Positions 16,857 through 26,686 of a stretch of DNA of 59,049 nucleotides are shown piece by piece. The DNA comes from Ruminococcus sp. 210702-SL.1.03 (lineage in GTDB: Bacteria > Bacillota > Clostridia > Oscillospirales > Ruminococcaceae). Within the stretch, counting starts at the first letter, position 1. Each line of letters begins with the position of its first letter. The DNA lies in contig NZ_JAJCLZ010000015.1 of NCBI RefSeq assembly GCF_020559915.1, forward strand, positions 1 to 59,049, read 5' to 3'. A program made the translations under genes and the position numbers. Below the pieces are notes generated by a model. The model had not been told where the DNA came from. It was given only the letters and a program-made list of their open reading frames with translations, and did no database searches.

Positions 16857-16884
16857 AAAAGAAAAAGAGCCGCTATGGCTCTCT
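16857..16884 (-). terminator. terminator of the AbrB-like regulator gene
   Basis: AGAGCC (16866-16871) pairs with GGCTCT (16877-16882). On the minus strand TTTTTCTTTTT follows. Confidence 0.75.
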
Positions 16885-16910
16885 TTCCTCTACATTTGAT
16901 ATGTAATTGA

Positions 16911-17159
16911 TTACTCCTTGTTGCCCTTGAGCTCAGCCATGCACTCAGAGCATACAGCCTTGCCCTTGTACTCAACGATGTCCTCAGGGCTCTTGCAGAA
17001 TACGCAATTTCTCTGGAACTTCTTGAGAATGATCATATCGTTGTCAGTGTAGATCTCGACCTGATCTTTAGCGCTAAGGTCAAAAGTACGTCTGATCTCG
17101 ATAGGAAGAACGATTCTTCCGAGGTCGTCAACATTTCTTACAATACCTGTAGATTTCAT
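16911..17159 (-). CDS. AbrB/SpoVT-type transition-state regulator with zinc ribbon
   Basis: An 82-residue DNA-binding regulator. Residues 1-45 are a swapped-hairpin AbrB domain (MKSTGIVRNVDDLGRIVLPIEIRRTF), as in AbrB, Abh and SpoVT. The C-terminus has two CxxC pairs (CVFCKS...CSECM), which probably bind zinc in place of the usual AbrB multimerisation region. The ATG at 17159 starts the conserved domain and follows AAGGGGA. It is divergent from spmA, so it may act on the shared 150-bp region and on other post-exponential genes; that is inference. Confidence 0.87.
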   Translation of the reverse strand: MKSTGIVRNVDDLGRIVLPIEIRRTFDLSAKDQVEIYTDNDMIILKKFQRNCVFCKSPEDIVEYKGKAVCSECMAELKGNKE

Positions 17160-17335
17160 AACAAAAATCCCCTTTTCTAAATACATTTAGGGCAAATACC
17201 CTTGAACAAATGACTTATGATAGGTATATTATACAACATTATGCCGATATATGTCAATACCTTTCGGCAAATTTTCGCAATTTATCGCATTTTTTAAGAG
17301 TTTTTTAACAATTTGTCAAAAGAAGGTACGCAATT

Positions 17336-17920
17336 ATGCTGGTTTTTATCCTTTCAGCCATGATCTCGGCTTCTGTTTTGTACAGTTTTTACACGGGCGA
17401 CACGGGCGGGGTGTCCGCCGCGGCGCTTACGGGGTGCGGCAGTGCCGTTTCGCTCTGCATAGACCTTGCGGGGGCGATGGCGCTATGGGGCGGGCTGATG
17501 GCTGTGGCGGAGAAGTGCGGTATCACAAACGCCCTCAACAAACTTTTGCAAAAGCCGCTCGGTATGCTCTTTAAAGCTCTGCCCGACCCCGCCGCGAAGA
17601 AGTCCATATCGCTCAACATCACCGCCAACTTGCTAGGGCTGGGCAACGCCGCAACGCCGCTCGGCATAGCCGCTATGAAAGAGCTTTGCAAACAGCCCGA
17701 GAGCGCCCTCAAAAGGCGGCACATCGCTACATTCATACTGCTCAACACCGCTTCGATACAGCTTATACCGATGACGGTGAGCGCTATGCGGCTGGAGCAC
17801 GGCGCGCCCGACCCATGGGACTGCACCCTGCCTACCATTCTGACCTCTGCCTGCACGCTCATCTTCGGGCTGGTGCTGGTGCGCATGATATTCGCCGTAA
17901 GAAAGGGGGACGCGCGATGA
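17336..17920 (+). CDS. spmA: spore maturation protein A
   Basis: A 194-residue membrane protein of the SpmA/nucleoside-recognition (Gate domain) family, needed for dehydration of the spore core in Bacillus. Conserved parts are DLAGAMALWGGLMAVAEKCGI, NITANLLGLGNAATPLGIAAM and FILLNTASIQLIPMTVSAMR. It overlaps spmB by four bases (ATGA), showing coupled translation. It is divergent from the AbrB-like regulator. Confidence 0.92.
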   Translation: MLVFILSAMISASVLYSFYTGDTGGVSAAALTGCGSAVSLCIDLAGAMALWGGLMAVAEKCGITNALNKLLQKPLGMLFKALPDPAAKKSISLNITANLLGLGNAATPLGIAAMKELCKQPESALKRRHIATFILLNTASIQLIPMTVSAMRLEHGAPDPWDCTLPTILTSACTLIFGLVLVRMIFAVRKGDAR

Positions 17921-18426
17921 GCGCCGCCGTGCCGATATTCATAGCCGTTATCCTGCTGACAGCCTGCTTCAAGCGGGTGGACGTATGCGCCGCATTTTAC
18001 GAAGGGGCGATGGAGAACCTAAAGACCGCCGCCGAGCTTTGCCCCACGCTGATACTGCTTATGACGGCTATCGAGATGTTCAGCGGGTCGGGCGCTTCGC
18101 AGGCGCTGAGCGGTCTGCTAGAGCCTTTGACATCGGCGCTGGGCTTTCCTGCCGAGTGCACGCCGCTAATGCTGATACGCCCTATATCGGGCAGCGGGTC
18201 GCTCGCCGTGCTTGAAAACATACTATCCTCCGTGCCTGCGGAGAGCCTTGCCGCGCGCACAGCCTGCGTCATGATGGGCGCTACTGAAACTACCCTATAC
18301 ACCATAGCCGTATATTATGGGGCTGTAAAGCGCCGCGCGGGGGCGCGCATATTCGCCGCCTGCCTAGCCGCCGACGCCGCTGGCTTTATCTTTGCTTCAA
18401 TATTCGCAAAATTATTTTTTGCGTGA
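17917..18426 (+). CDS. spmB: spore maturation protein B
   Basis: A 169-residue membrane protein, partner of SpmA. AFYEGAMENLKTAAELCPTLILLMTAIEMFSGSGA, LIRPISGSGSLAVLENIL and CVMMGATETTLYTIAVYYGAV are diagnostic of SpmB. The ATG at 17917 overlaps the spmA stop and has AAGGGGGA upstream; the same frame is open further upstream inside spmA but that part is not family sequence. Ends with a hydrophobic helix. Confidence 0.92.
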   Translation: MSAAVPIFIAVILLTACFKRVDVCAAFYEGAMENLKTAAELCPTLILLMTAIEMFSGSGASQALSGLLEPLTSALGFPAECTPLMLIRPISGSGSLAVLENILSSVPAESLAARTACVMMGATETTLYTIAVYYGAVKRRAGARIFAACLAADAAGFIFASIFAKLFFA

Positions 18427-18444
18427 ATTTTTTGACTAAATGTC

Positions 18445-18473
18445 TTGCAATCTGCAAAAAAATATAGTATAAT
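18445..18473 (+). promoter_or_regulatory. promoter of glyA
   Basis: TTGCAA at 18445-18450, a 17-base spacer, and TATAAT at 18468-18473, leaving a leader of about 50 bases. Confidence 0.7.
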
Positions 18474-18530
18474 AGTAGTGTATAAAACTAATGGGCTTAC
18501 CCGCCCTGAAAAGTTAGGAGTATAATTCAC

Positions 18531-19778
18531 ATGAAGATCATGGACACTATCGGATTTGTAGAGGGCTTTGACGAAGAAGTCGGCAAGGCTATGGAAACCG
18601 AGCTTGCAAGACAGAGAAGAAATCTCGAACTTATCGCGAGCGAGAACATCGTATCCCCCGCGGTAATGGCGGCTATGGGCTCGGTGCTCACCAACAAGTA
18701 TGCTGAGGGCTACCCCGGCAAGCGCTACTACGGCGGCTGCGAATGCGTTGACGTTGTAGAAAAGATAGCTATCGAGCGTGCGTGCAAGCTTTTCGGCGCT
18801 AAGTACGCTAACGTTCAGCCGCACTCGGGCGCTCAGGCAAACACCGCCGTTTACTTCGCACTGCTCCAGCCCGGCGACACCGTAATGGGCATGAGCCTTG
18901 ACGCAGGCGGACACCTCACCCACGGCTCGCCCGTAAACCTCTCGGGCAAGTACTTCAATTTCGTACCCTACGGCGTGAACGACGAGGGCTTCATCGACTA
19001 CGAAGCGCTGTACAAGCAGGCTAACAAGTGCAAGCCAAAGCTCATAGTAGCGGGCGCGAGCGCTTACCCCAGAGCCATCGACTTTGAGAAGCTTTCGACC
19101 ATAGCAAAGGCAGTAGGCGCATATTTCATGGTAGATATGGCGCACATCGCGGGTCTTGTTGCCGCAGGTCAGCACCAGTCCCCCGTACCTTATGCAGATA
19201 TTACCACCACCACCACCCACAAGACCCTGAGAGGCCCGAGAGGCGGACTTATCCTTACCAACAACGAGTACCTCGCTAAGAAGATAAATTCCGCGATATT
19301 CCCCGGCACTCAGGGCGGCCCGCTCATGCACGTTATCGCAGGCAAGGCTGTTTGCTTCGGCGAAGCCCTCAAGCCCGAATTCAAGGCATACGGCGAGCAG
19401 ATAGTAAAGAACGCTCAGGCTCTGGCTAAGGGTCTGCTTTCGAGAGGTTTCGACCTCGTTTCGGGCGGCACTGACAACCATCTCATGCTCGTAGACCTCA
19501 GACCTTTCCACATTACCGGCAAGTATCTGGAGCAGAAGCTTGACGAAGTTTACATCACCGTAAATAAGAACGCTATCCCCAACGACCCCGAGAAGCCTTT
19601 CGTTACCAGCGGCGTAAGAATAGGCACGCCCGCAGTTACCACCAGAGGCCTTGTTGAGGAAGATATGGACGTTATCGCGCAGGCTATCTACCTCACCGCT
19701 TCCGATTTCGACAACAAGGCTGACGAGATAAGAGCTATGGTCACCGAAGTTTGCAAGAAATATCCGCTTTACGAATAA
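18531..19778 (+). CDS. glyA: serine hydroxymethyltransferase
   Basis: A 415-residue PLP enzyme that interconverts serine and glycine with tetrahydrofolate, the main one-carbon source. [45 protein letters not shown] and the PLP-lysine motif [17 protein letters not shown] are present, and length is normal. TTAGGAG precedes the ATG. It has its own promoter and a terminator shared with the convergent nrdR. A long antisense open frame covers it but is a composition artefact. Confidence 0.97.
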   Translation: MKIMDTIGFVEGFDEEVGKAMETELARQRRNLELIASENIVSPAVMAAMGSVLTNKYAEGYPGKRYYGGCECVDVVEKIAIERACKLFGAKYANVQPHSGAQANTAVYFALLQPGDTVMGMSLDAGGHLTHGSPVNLSGKYFNFVPYGVNDEGFIDYEALYKQANKCKPKLIVAGASAYPRAIDFEKLSTIAKAVGAYFMVDMAHIAGLVAAGQHQSPVPYADITTTTTHKTLRGPRGGLILTNNEYLAKKINSAIFPGTQGGPLMHVIAGKAVCFGEALKPEFKAYGEQIVKNAQALAKGLLSRGFDLVSGGTDNHLMLVDLRPFHITGKYLEQKLDEVYITVNKNAIPNDPEKPFVTSGVRIGTPAVTTRGLVEEDMDVIAQAIYLTASDFDNKADEIRAMVTEVCKKYPLYE

Positions 19779-19811
19779 TTTTACGCAGATCAAACAGTCA
19801 TACAGACACAA

Positions 19812-19849
19812 AAATACCTCCCGCAGAGATGCAGGAGGTTATTTTTTTA
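19812..19849. terminator. bidirectional terminator between glyA and nrdR
   Basis: ACCTCC (19816-19821) and GGAGGT (19834-19839) form the stem, extended by an inner GCA/TGC pairing. A-rich sequence precedes and seven T follow. Confidence 0.8.
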
Positions 19850-19850
19850 C

Positions 19851-20342
19851 TTATTTATCTTCGTCTTTTTTTGCAGGCTTGCCCGCAGACTTATCCTTAT
19901 CGGCTGAAAGCTCTGAGATTATCTGAATAAAAGAATCTACGTCGGCGAAATCTTTATAGACCGAAGCGAAGCGGACGTAGGCAACGTGGTCGAGCTTTTT
20001 CAGCCCGTCGAGCACCATATCGCCTATCTCTTCGGTGGTAGTTTCCGTCTGCATACGGTTCGCGAAGGTGTTTTCGATGTTATCCACCAGCGCGTTCATA
20101 TCGTCAACGCTCACAGGGCGCTTTTTGATAGCGTTTTGCAGACCCTTGAAAAGCTTGACCTTATCGAAAGGCTCAAAGCTGGAGTCGCGCTTGTACACCA
20201 TCAGCAGCGGCTTTTCTATAACCTCATAAGTCGTAAAGCGTTTTCCGCAGTTTGTACATTCGCGGCGGCGGCGCTTTTTCGATTCGCTTGGGCGCGAGTC
20301 GATAACTTTTGTGTCGGGGTATCCGCAAAAAGGGCATTTCAT
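19851..20342 (-). CDS. nrdR: transcriptional repressor NrdR
   Basis: A 163-residue regulator of ribonucleotide reductase genes. The N-terminal zinc ribbon MKCPFCGYPDTKVIDSRPSE...RRRRECTNCGKRFTTYE is followed by an ATP-cone domain (VYKRDSSFEPFDKVKLFKGLQNA...), which senses ATP/dATP. The C-terminus is a charged Lys/Asp-rich tail. AAGGAGAATTTATAT precedes the ATG. It is monocistronic, and no nrd genes are in view. Confidence 0.95.
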   Translation of the reverse strand: MKCPFCGYPDTKVIDSRPSESKKRRRRECTNCGKRFTTYEVIEKPLLMVYKRDSSFEPFDKVKLFKGLQNAIKKRPVSVDDMNALVDNIENTFANRMQTETTTEEIGDMVLDGLKKLDHVAYVRFASVYKDFADVDSFIQIISELSADKDKSAGKPAKKDEDK

Positions 20343-20473
20343 ATATAAATTCTCCTTTTGTCAAGTGTATATCATTCACGTTATTGTCAAACCGATTTAC
20401 CTAATTAAAGTATAACACAAAAATCATTTTATTTCAAGCACTTACGCAAATTTTTTTCATATTTAAAGTAAAA

Positions 20474-20507
20474 AACGCGCCGAATATAACTCCGACGCGC
20501 ATTTTTA
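20474..20507 (-). terminator. terminator of pduL
   Basis: CGCGCCG and CGACGCG arms (with one mismatch) form a hairpin between A-rich and T-rich runs just downstream of pduL. On the minus strand TTTTTTAC follows. Confidence 0.65.
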
Positions 20508-20520
20508 TGTATTCAAAAAA

Positions 20521-21099
20521 TCAAAGCTTTACGATAACGCCCATCTGGTTTCTGCCCGCGCCTACTGCGTTGGATTCGTCAGTGTCGATGTGCATCGCTC
20601 TTGCGTAGTTCTCACTTACGCGGCAAACGGTATCGCAGAGAATAGCCGATCTGTCAGCAGAGTCGATCTTTACCGCTACTATTTCGCCGTTTGTAACGCC
20701 AAGCTCCTCAGCGTCGGCAGGTGTAAGATGGATATGTCTTTTAGCTACGATAACGCCTTCCTTTACCTCTACCTCTCCGCAGGGGCCTACCAGCTTACAT
20801 GCGCCAGAGCCTGCTACGTCGCCCGACTCGCGAACGGGTGCTGCTATGCCGATAGAACGTGCGTCGGTAGCCGAAAGCTCTATCTGGTCAGCCTTGCGGC
20901 AGGGACCGAGGATAGATACGTTAGCCAGCTCTTTCTTAGGTCCTACAACGGTAACTCTCTCTTCGCAGGCAAACTGACCCGGCTGAGAAAGATCCTTTTT
21001 CTTAGTAAGCTCGTGGCCTGCGCCAAAAAGCACCTCGAGCGTTTCCTTAGTTACGTGAACGTGTCTTGCAGATGTTTCAACGATAAATTCCTTTGACAT
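20521..21099 (-). CDS. pduL: PduL-type phosphotransacylase
   Basis: A 192-residue phosphate acyltransferase that swaps CoA and phosphate on acetyl or propanoyl groups. It carries the two zinc-site motifs of the family: SARHVHVT near the N-terminus and AKRHIHLTPADAEELG in the second half, plus VSILGPCRKADQIELS. There is no long N-terminal encapsulation peptide and no microcompartment gene nearby, so it is probably the free housekeeping phosphotransacetylase of acetate formation. GAAAGGAAG precedes the ATG. Confidence 0.9.
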   Translation of the reverse strand: MSKEFIVETSARHVHVTKETLEVLFGAGHELTKKKDLSQPGQFACEERVTVVGPKKELANVSILGPCRKADQIELSATDARSIGIAAPVRESGDVAGSGACKLVGPCGEVEVKEGVIVAKRHIHLTPADAEELGVTNGEIVAVKIDSADRSAILCDTVCRVSENYARAMHIDTDESNAVGAGRNQMGVIVKL

Positions 21100-21187
21100 C
21101 TTTGATTACTTCCTTTCAAATAAATATTTGCAAAGTTAAACCTATATTTATATTTTACTACTATTTCGGCACAAAATCAAGAGTATT

Positions 21188-21478
21188 TTATAAATTTTTA
21201 TCATCTTCGCGATTTTTTTCTCTGAGCATATTTTGCAGCTCGTACTTGTGTTTGGTAGCCATGCCTCCCCTGATATGACGTTCCTGTTTATTAAGCTCCA
21301 GCAGCTTCGCCACTTCTTTATACAACTCAGGTTCTAAGTCGGGCAGGCGCTCGCGTATGTCTTTATGAACAGTAGATTTTGAAATATCGAACTGTTTCGC
21401 CGCCGCCCTTACGGTAGCCCTCTTGCTTACCATGTACTCGCCGAGCATTATCGGACGGCACTTGTCAGTAAGGCTCAT
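21188..21478 (-). CDS. spoIIID: sporulation regulator SpoIIID
   Basis: A 96-residue DNA-binding protein acting in the mother cell during sporulation. The core GEYMVSKRATVRAAAKQFDISKSTVHKDIRERLPDL contains the helix-turn-helix, and HIRGGMATKHKYE is the conserved C-terminal helix. The ATG at 21478 is chosen over an in-frame start six codons upstream because GGGGTGAGAAG lies directly before it. With spmAB and the AbrB-like gene it shows that the organism carries sporulation functions. Confidence 0.93.
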   Translation of the reverse strand: MSLTDKCRPIMLGEYMVSKRATVRAAAKQFDISKSTVHKDIRERLPDLEPELYKEVAKLLELNKQERHIRGGMATKHKYELQNMLREKNREDDKNL

Positions 21479-21554
21479 CTTCTCACCCCAATACATATAT
21501 TTTTTGTGTAATAAAATATATGTATCGTAAAAGCAGATTATGCTGAAAAAATGG

Positions 21555-21592
21555 AAACGTCCGAAAGGCGGTTTTTGCTTGCCCCTCGGACG
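21555..21592 (-). terminator. terminator of the 21598-22284 gene
   Basis: CGTCCGA (21558-21564) pairs with TCGGACG (21586-21592). TTTCCATTTTTT follows on the minus strand. Confidence 0.6.
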
Positions 21593-21597
21593 AATAC

Positions 21598-22284
21598 TTA
21601 TTTGTAACCCATCTGCAAAAACAGCACCTTGCCCGCAGCGGGGTCTATCACCGCTGCTGAGAGTAACGGGTCATTGCCGCGCACATCGTGAGTCAGGATG
21701 TAGAGCATGGCGGAGCTTTCGCTGTTGTAATACTTCTTCCAGCTTTCGTCCAGACGAAGCGTTATCTTCTCGCCGCCTATCTCAGCGCCGTTTTTGAACT
21801 TCCTCAGCGGTACAGCGTGCTTTGCTTTTTTCGCAAGCTGCGCCTCATACGCTTCCGCATTTTCGCGCGCAGTAGTAAAGCTCACGCTGTAATAGCCTAT
21901 GTGTTTGCCTACGCTTGCCGAATATTCAAATTTCAGCTCCTGCATATCGTCAGCGTAATCGGGCAGCCCGCTCGGTTCTTTGACATTGTTGTAAAGTCCT
22001 ATGTAGCCGCGCTGCAATTTGTATCTTGCGACGCTTGCAGAGTGCAGATACAGCGGCGGTATCGTGAAGATAAGAACATACATCAGAATGACGAAGCAGG
22101 TCAGCCATATCGAGAGGTGCTCTTTTCGGCGCACCATGACCATAGCCATGATGACGGAGTAGATAGTTGTAGCGATGAATTGCAGGCTGTACGTTGCCGC
22201 GAAAAGGGCAACGCCGAGAACTGCCGCAAAGATGAGTATTTTCACTGCCCATTTATCCCACCATCTGACTAATTTATCCTGCAT
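21598..22284 (-). CDS. hypothetical membrane-anchored protein
   Basis: A 228-residue protein with about three hydrophobic segments in the first 90 residues (ILIFAAVLGVALFAATYSL, IATTIYSVIMAMVMV, IWLTCFVILMYVLIFTIPPLYL). A soluble C-terminal domain of ~135 residues of unknown fold follows (YSVSFTTARENAEAYEAQLAKKA...). It follows the FN3 protein gene with a four-base gap in the same direction, so it is likely co-transcribed. No family recognised. Confidence 0.6.
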   Translation of the reverse strand: MQDKLVRWWDKWAVKILIFAAVLGVALFAATYSLQFIATTIYSVIMAMVMVRRKEHLSIWLTCFVILMYVLIFTIPPLYLHSASVARYKLQRGYIGLYNNVKEPSGLPDYADDMQELKFEYSASVGKHIGYYSVSFTTARENAEAYEAQLAKKAKHAVPLRKFKNGAEIGGEKITLRLDESWKKYYNSESSAMLYILTHDVRGNDPLLSAAVIDPAAGKVLFLQMGYK

Positions 22285-22288
22285 AGAT

Positions 22289-23224
22289 TCACTTCTTTGT
22301 CTTGAAATTCAGCGTGCGCGAGAACTCACCGTACTGCCGCACGCCGTCTGAGTCGGTGAAGAAAGCGCGAACTTTTACCTTATAGCTCGTCGCCTTTTTC
22401 AGACCCGTTATCTTGTATTTGCTGCCTTTGGCGAGTGTCTTTACGCGCTTCCAATTCGCGCCGTGCCTGATGTATACCTCGTACCCGCTGCAATCCTCGG
22501 CTTTCCACGAAACGGTAGCCGTGCTCTTTTTCGCATCCGCGCTGATGAGCTTTACCGACTTCGGCTTAGTGACTGCCGTGCAGGAGGCGTTTTTGCCCGA
22601 CACTACCTTGCCCGACTGCCGCACATACGCCCCAACGCGGAATTTATACTTGCCCGGTTTCAGCCCTGCTATCTTGTAAGACGAGCCGCTCTTGACGGTC
22701 GCGACCTTGCGCCATTTGCCGCCGCTGTACATATAAACGCGGTAGCCGTCGGCGTAAAGCACCTTGCTCCAGCTCAGCTTTACCGAGTTGACCTGCGAAG
22801 CGTAACCGAGATCTTTCGGAGCGCGAAGGATATTTTTATCGACGTAGGTGTCTTTATAGACGTATCCGCAGCGCATGCAGGTATGCTTTGAGTAGCCGTT
22901 GTGGAGAAAGTCGGGCTGCACCTGCTTAGTGGCGAACTTATGCCCAAGCCTGTTGAGCTTGACGCTTTCGACCTCGCCGCAAATGGCGCAGCTTCGCGTT
23001 TTTGCGCCGTCCTTAGTGCAGGTAGGCTTTTTGACGAAATGCCAGCTGCCAAACCTATGCCGGCAGATATTCTCATCAGCAGTTTCCGTCACGCCGATCG
23101 CTTCATCTATATATCCGCTCTCAGCCACGCCGTAAGCCTCTGCGCCGAGCTGCGAGGTCAGCATAATGCAGGTTGTGACAACTGAGCAAATGATAGTTTT
23201 TGCATTTTTATGCACTTTCACCAC
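22289..23224 (-). CDS. secreted protein with zinc-ribbon-like and FN3 domains
   Basis: A 311-residue exported protein with a signal peptide of ~29 residues ending LGAEA. Residues about 55-125 carry two CxxC-type repeats (CTKDGAKTRSCAICGEVE, HTCMRCGYVYKDTYV), a cysteine-rich module common in secreted proteins of ruminococci. Two fibronectin type III domains follow at about 135-215 and 220-308 (SVKLSWSKVLYADGYRVYMYSGGKW..., TATVSWKAEDCSGYEVYIRHG...). No dockerin, sortase motif or catalytic domain is present. GTG is the likely start. Probably a surface binding protein. Confidence 0.75.
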   Translation of the reverse strand: MVKVHKNAKTIICSVVTTCIMLTSQLGAEAYGVAESGYIDEAIGVTETADENICRHRFGSWHFVKKPTCTKDGAKTRSCAICGEVESVKLNRLGHKFATKQVQPDFLHNGYSKHTCMRCGYVYKDTYVDKNILRAPKDLGYASQVNSVKLSWSKVLYADGYRVYMYSGGKWRKVATVKSGSSYKIAGLKPGKYKFRVGAYVRQSGKVVSGKNASCTAVTKPKSVKLISADAKKSTATVSWKAEDCSGYEVYIRHGANWKRVKTLAKGSKYKITGLKKATSYKVKVRAFFTDSDGVRQYGEFSRTLNFKTKK

Positions 23225-23280
23225 TCCGAAATATAATTTTAATACTATATTTTATTATACATCATATTTGCACAATTGTC

Positions 23281-23316
23281 AAGAAAAAAATCTGCCCGAA
23301 AATCGAGCAGATCTTT
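23281..23316 (-). terminator. terminator of the clpX transcription unit
   Basis: ATCTGC (23290-23295) pairs with GCAGAT (23307-23312). The minus strand continues TTTTTTTC. Confidence 0.8.
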
Positions 23317-23322
23317 TGTACA

Positions 23323-24600
23323 TTATTTTGCTTCAAGTCTGGGCGAATCCTCCGAGCGGGTGATCTGCGGGGGCTCTTCGCCTTTTACCGTCTTGTCAGT
23401 GATGACAACTTTTGTTATCTGCTTATCAGACGGCGCTTCAAACATTATCTTCGTCAGCGCGTTTTCTACGATAGCGCGCAGTCCGCGAGCGCCTGTTTTC
23501 TGGCCGATAGCCATTTTCGCGATCTCCAGCTTAGCCTCATCGGTGATCTCAAACTCTATTCCGTCAAGCTTGAAGAGCTTTGTGTACTGCTTTATCAGCG
23601 AGTTTTTCGGCTCGGTCAGTATTCTGCAAAGCGCGTTTTCGTCCAGCTCATCAAGCACGGTGATAACGGGCAGTCTGCCGACCAGCTCAGGCACTATCCC
23701 GTACTTCACGAGGTCGTGCGGAACTACCTTTTTCATAATGTTGTGCTCTTCGTCCTTTTTGGAAACGTTAGCGCCGAAGCCCATGGAGGAAGAATCGGTG
23801 CGCTTTTTGATAACTGCTTCCAGTCCCTCGAATGCGCCGCCGCAGATGAAGAGTATATTCTTCGTATCTATCTGGATAAATTCCTGATGCGGGTGTTTTC
23901 TGCCGCCCTGCGGAGGAACGTTTGAAACCGTGCCCTCTACTATCTTGAGCAGAGCCTGCTGAACGCCCTCGCCGCTTACATCGCGGGTAATAGATGTGTT
24001 TTCCGACTTGCGGGAGATCTTGTCGATCTCGTCGATGTAGATTATTCCCTTTTCCGCCGCTTCAACGTCGTAATCTGCTGCCTGGATAAGGCGCGTCAGA
24101 ACGTTTTCAACGTCGTCACCGACATAGCCCGCCTCAGTAAGAGTAGTAGCATCTGCTATCGCGAAAGGAACGTTTAGCAGCTTTGCGAGCGTCTGCGCAA
24201 GCAGCGTTTTGCCTGTACCGGTAGGACCTAGAAGCAGCACATTGCTCTTTTGCAGCTCTACGTCTTCCTCATCATCTTCGCCGTGCTCTTCGAGCGAGAG
24301 TATGCGCTTATAATGATTATAAACCGCTACTGCCAGCGAGATCTTAGCCTGATCCTGTCCGATGATGTATTCGTCGAGCACCGCTTTGATCTCTGCGGGG
24401 GTGTGGAGCTGTACGCCGCCGTCGTCTGCAAATTCAGCAGTTATATCGTTATTTTTCATCTCAAGCTGCTTGTTCAGCAGATTATAGCAAAGTACAACGC
24501 ACTCGTCGCAGATGTGGTTGTTATCAGAAGAAAAGATATACTGCACCTTAGTTTCGGGCTTTCCGCAGAAGCTGCATCTTTTGATATTATCGTTCGCCAT
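23323..24600 (-). CDS. clpX: ClpX ATPase subunit of ClpXP
   Basis: A 425-residue AAA+ unfoldase that delivers substrates to ClpP. The N-terminal zinc-binding domain is [18 protein letters not shown]...CDECVVLC. Walker A is [11 protein letters not shown] and Walker [11 protein letters not shown], followed by sensor and arginine regions ([25 protein letters not shown]). The ATG at 24600 is preferred to a TTG three codons upstream. It lies 19 bases after clpP, forming the tig-clpP-clpX order usual for Firmicutes. Confidence 0.97.
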   Translation of the reverse strand: MANDNIKRCSFCGKPETKVQYIFSSDNNHICDECVVLCYNLLNKQLEMKNNDITAEFADDGGVQLHTPAEIKAVLDEYIIGQDQAKISLAVAVYNHYKRILSLEEHGEDDEEDVELQKSNVLLLGPTGTGKTLLAQTLAKLLNVPFAIADATTLTEAGYVGDDVENVLTRLIQAADYDVEAAEKGIIYIDEIDKISRKSENTSITRDVSGEGVQQALLKIVEGTVSNVPPQGGRKHPHQEFIQIDTKNILFICGGAFEGLEAVIKKRTDSSSMGFGANVSKKDEEHNIMKKVVPHDLVKYGIVPELVGRLPVITVLDELDENALCRILTEPKNSLIKQYTKLFKLDGIEFEITDEAKLEIAKMAIGQKTGARGLRAIVENALTKIMFEAPSDKQITKVVITDKTVKGEEPPQITRSEDSPRLEAK

Positions 24601-24619
24601 TTTTATCAATCCTTAAAAA

Positions 24620-25210
24620 TTATCTGTGAGCGATCACCTTGTCGATAAGTCCGTAATCAGCAGCCTGCTGCGCGGAAAGGTAATTATCACGCTCGGTATC
24701 GATATTTATCTGCTCGATGGGCTTGCCGGTATTTTCAGCAAGTATACGATTCAGATTTTCTCTTGTTCTCACCATATGGTCAGAAGCTATCTTTATATCT
24801 GTGCACTGACCCGATATGCCGCCGCCGCTGATGAGGGGCTGGTGTATCATGATCTCGCTGTTAGGCAGAGCAAAGCGCTTGCCCTTTGCGCCGCTTGAAA
24901 GCAGGAACGCGCCCATAGAAGCAGCCATGCCTATACAAATTGTCGAAACGTCGCACTTGATATACTGCATGGTATCATATATTGCCATACCGGCTGTGAT
25001 AACTCCTCCGGGGCTGTCGATATACAGATCAATATCCTTTTCGGGGTCTTGTCCCTCAAGATAAAGAAGCTGAGCTATTACCACGCTTGCCGTAGCGTTG
25101 TCGATCTGGTCGCAGAGCATTATTATTCTGTCATTGAGCAGGCGCGAGTAAATATCGTAGCTGCGCTCTCCTCTTCCCGTCTGTTCTACTACGTAAGGTA
25201 CCAATGCCAT
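24620..25210 (-). CDS. clpP: ATP-dependent Clp protease proteolytic subunit
   Basis: A 196-residue serine protease of the ClpXP/ClpCP machines. The catalytic triad is visible: Ser in [11 protein letters not shown], His in SEIMIHQPL and Asp in [12 protein letters not shown]. The start [25 protein letters not shown] is the conserved N-terminus (propeptide region), with AGGAGGT at 25217-25223. A frame extends 24 codons upstream but overlaps the tig-clpP hairpin side. Confidence 0.97.
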   Translation of the reverse strand: MALVPYVVEQTGRGERSYDIYSRLLNDRIIMLCDQIDNATASVVIAQLLYLEGQDPEKDIDLYIDSPGGVITAGMAIYDTMQYIKCDVSTICIGMAASMGAFLLSSGAKGKRFALPNSEIMIHQPLISGGGISGQCTDIKIASDHMVRTRENLNRILAENTGKPIEQINIDTERDNYLSAQQAADYGLIDKVIAHR

Positions 25211-25280
25211 AAAACTACCTCCTAAAATGGGTCTTTTTAAAGATACGGTCGAAATTTGACGTATCCTTTCGCTAATACAC

Positions 25281-25310
25281 ATTTCGCCCGCGAATACAGG
25301 CGGGCGAAAT
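25281..25310 (-). terminator. strong hairpin between tig and clpP
   Basis: ATTTCGCCCGC (25281-25291) pairs perfectly with GCGGGCGAAAT (25300-25310). There is no long T run on the minus strand, so it may be a partial terminator or processing site that uncouples tig from clpP rather than a full stop. Confidence 0.6.
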
Positions 25311-25326
25311 TTAGTATAAACTGTTA

Positions 25327-26607
25327 TTACTTGATAACTGCCGAATCCTTGATAAGGTCTACCGCCTTGCTTACTGCAACGTCAAGCTTTACGCCGTCTT
25401 CGGGAAGTACAGCCTTTACCTGATCTATCTCGATATTGTAAGCTTCTGCAATTCTCTTGTACTCTGCGTCGATCTCATCAGCAGTAGGCTCGATGTTCTC
25501 GATCTCTGCGATCTTTTCGAGAGCCAGTCTGAGGTCTACCTGCTTCTTAGCCTGCTCCTCATACATCTTCTTAGCGTCGTCAAGGCTCTGACCGGTGTAC
25601 TGGAAGTACTGCTGGAGGGTTATGCCCTGAGGTGCGAGGCGCTGCGAAAGCTCCTGAAGCATCTCGTTGATGCGGTTATCGTACATTACCTGAGGAACTT
25701 CAGCCTGCATCTTCTCAACTACTGCGTCGAAGAGCTTGCCTTCAACTTCGTTTTCAGCAGCCTTTTCAGCGGCTTCTTCCATGCTCTTTCTGATGTCAGC
25801 CTTGTACTCGTCAACGGTATCGAACTCGGTGGAATCCTTTACGAGGTCGTCGTCAAGCGCAGGAACTTCCTTGTACTGGATCTCGTTGAGCTTGATCTTG
25901 AATACTGCGGGAGCGCCCTTAAGCTCTTCTACCTGATACTCGTCGGGGAAAGTAACGTCGATGTCGAACTCTTCGCCTGCGTTGTGACCAACGATCTGAT
26001 CCTCAAAGCCGGGAATGAACTGACCGCTGCCGAGCTCGAGAACGAAGCCCTCAGCCTTGCCGCCATCAAAAGCAACGCCATCTTTGAAGCCCTCGAAGTC
26101 GATGTTTACGAAGTCGCCGTTCTGAGCAGCTCTGTCGTCAACAGTTATCATTCTTGCGTTCTTCTCGCAGATGGAATTAGCTCTGTTGTCAACGTCCTCG
26201 TCACTTACAGCATTGACGATCTTTTCTACTTCTATACCCTTATAGTCAGAAACAGTTACCTCAGGCTTGGTGATGCAGGTAGCCTTGAGGGTAACGCCGT
26301 TTTCCTTGCTTACAGCGGTAACTTCTGCGTCGGGGCGAGCAACAAGCTCAAGCTTAGCCTCAGCAACTGCGGAGTCGATAGCCTCGCCGGCGATGTCGTT
26401 TACTGCGTCCTCATAGAATACGTTTTCGCCGTACTCTTTCTCGATAAGCTTGCGGGGAGCTTTGCCCTTGCGGAAACCGGGGATGGAGATATTCTTCTTG
26501 GCTTTCTGATACGCTGCCTGAACAGCCGCTTCAAAATCTTCAGCCGAAATCTCTATCTCAAGCTCATACTTATTCGTTTCGACATTATTTACTGCCTTTA
26601 AACTCAT
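25327..26607 (-). CDS. tig: trigger factor
   Basis: A 426-residue ribosome-associated chaperone and prolyl isomerase. The N-terminal domain holds the ribosome-binding signature [25 protein letters not shown]. The central FKBP-like domain (about 150-240) has [42 protein letters not shown]. The C-terminal arms are helical. GGAGGAATTTAAA precedes the ATG. First gene of the tig-clpP-clpX group. Confidence 0.97.
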   Translation of the reverse strand: MSLKAVNNVETNKYELEIEISAEDFEAAVQAAYQKAKKNISIPGFRKGKAPRKLIEKEYGENVFYEDAVNDIAGEAIDSAVAEAKLELVARPDAEVTAVSKENGVTLKATCITKPEVTVSDYKGIEVEKIVNAVSDEDVDNRANSICEKNARMITVDDRAAQNGDFVNIDFEGFKDGVAFDGGKAEGFVLELGSGQFIPGFEDQIVGHNAGEEFDIDVTFPDEYQVEELKGAPAVFKIKLNEIQYKEVPALDDDLVKDSTEFDTVDEYKADIRKSMEEAAEKAAENEVEGKLFDAVVEKMQAEVPQVMYDNRINEMLQELSQRLAPQGITLQQYFQYTGQSLDDAKKMYEEQAKKQVDLRLALEKIAEIENIEPTADEIDAEYKRIAEAYNIEIDQVKAVLPEDGVKLDVAVSKAVDLIKDSAVIK

Positions 26608-26686
26608 TTTAAATTCCTCCGTTAAAATATTATAATAACTTATTTATTATAGCATACTTTTTTATAGATTTCTAGTGGTTTTCATA

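Noticed and set aside
18315..19811. A 498-codon open frame on the minus strand over glyA
   Set aside because: It is fully antisense to an intact glyA, has no family resemblance and arises from codon bias of the real gene.
20521..21099. Bacterial microcompartment locus around pduL
   Set aside because: No shell protein or other pdu/eut gene is nearby and the protein lacks an N-terminal targeting extension.
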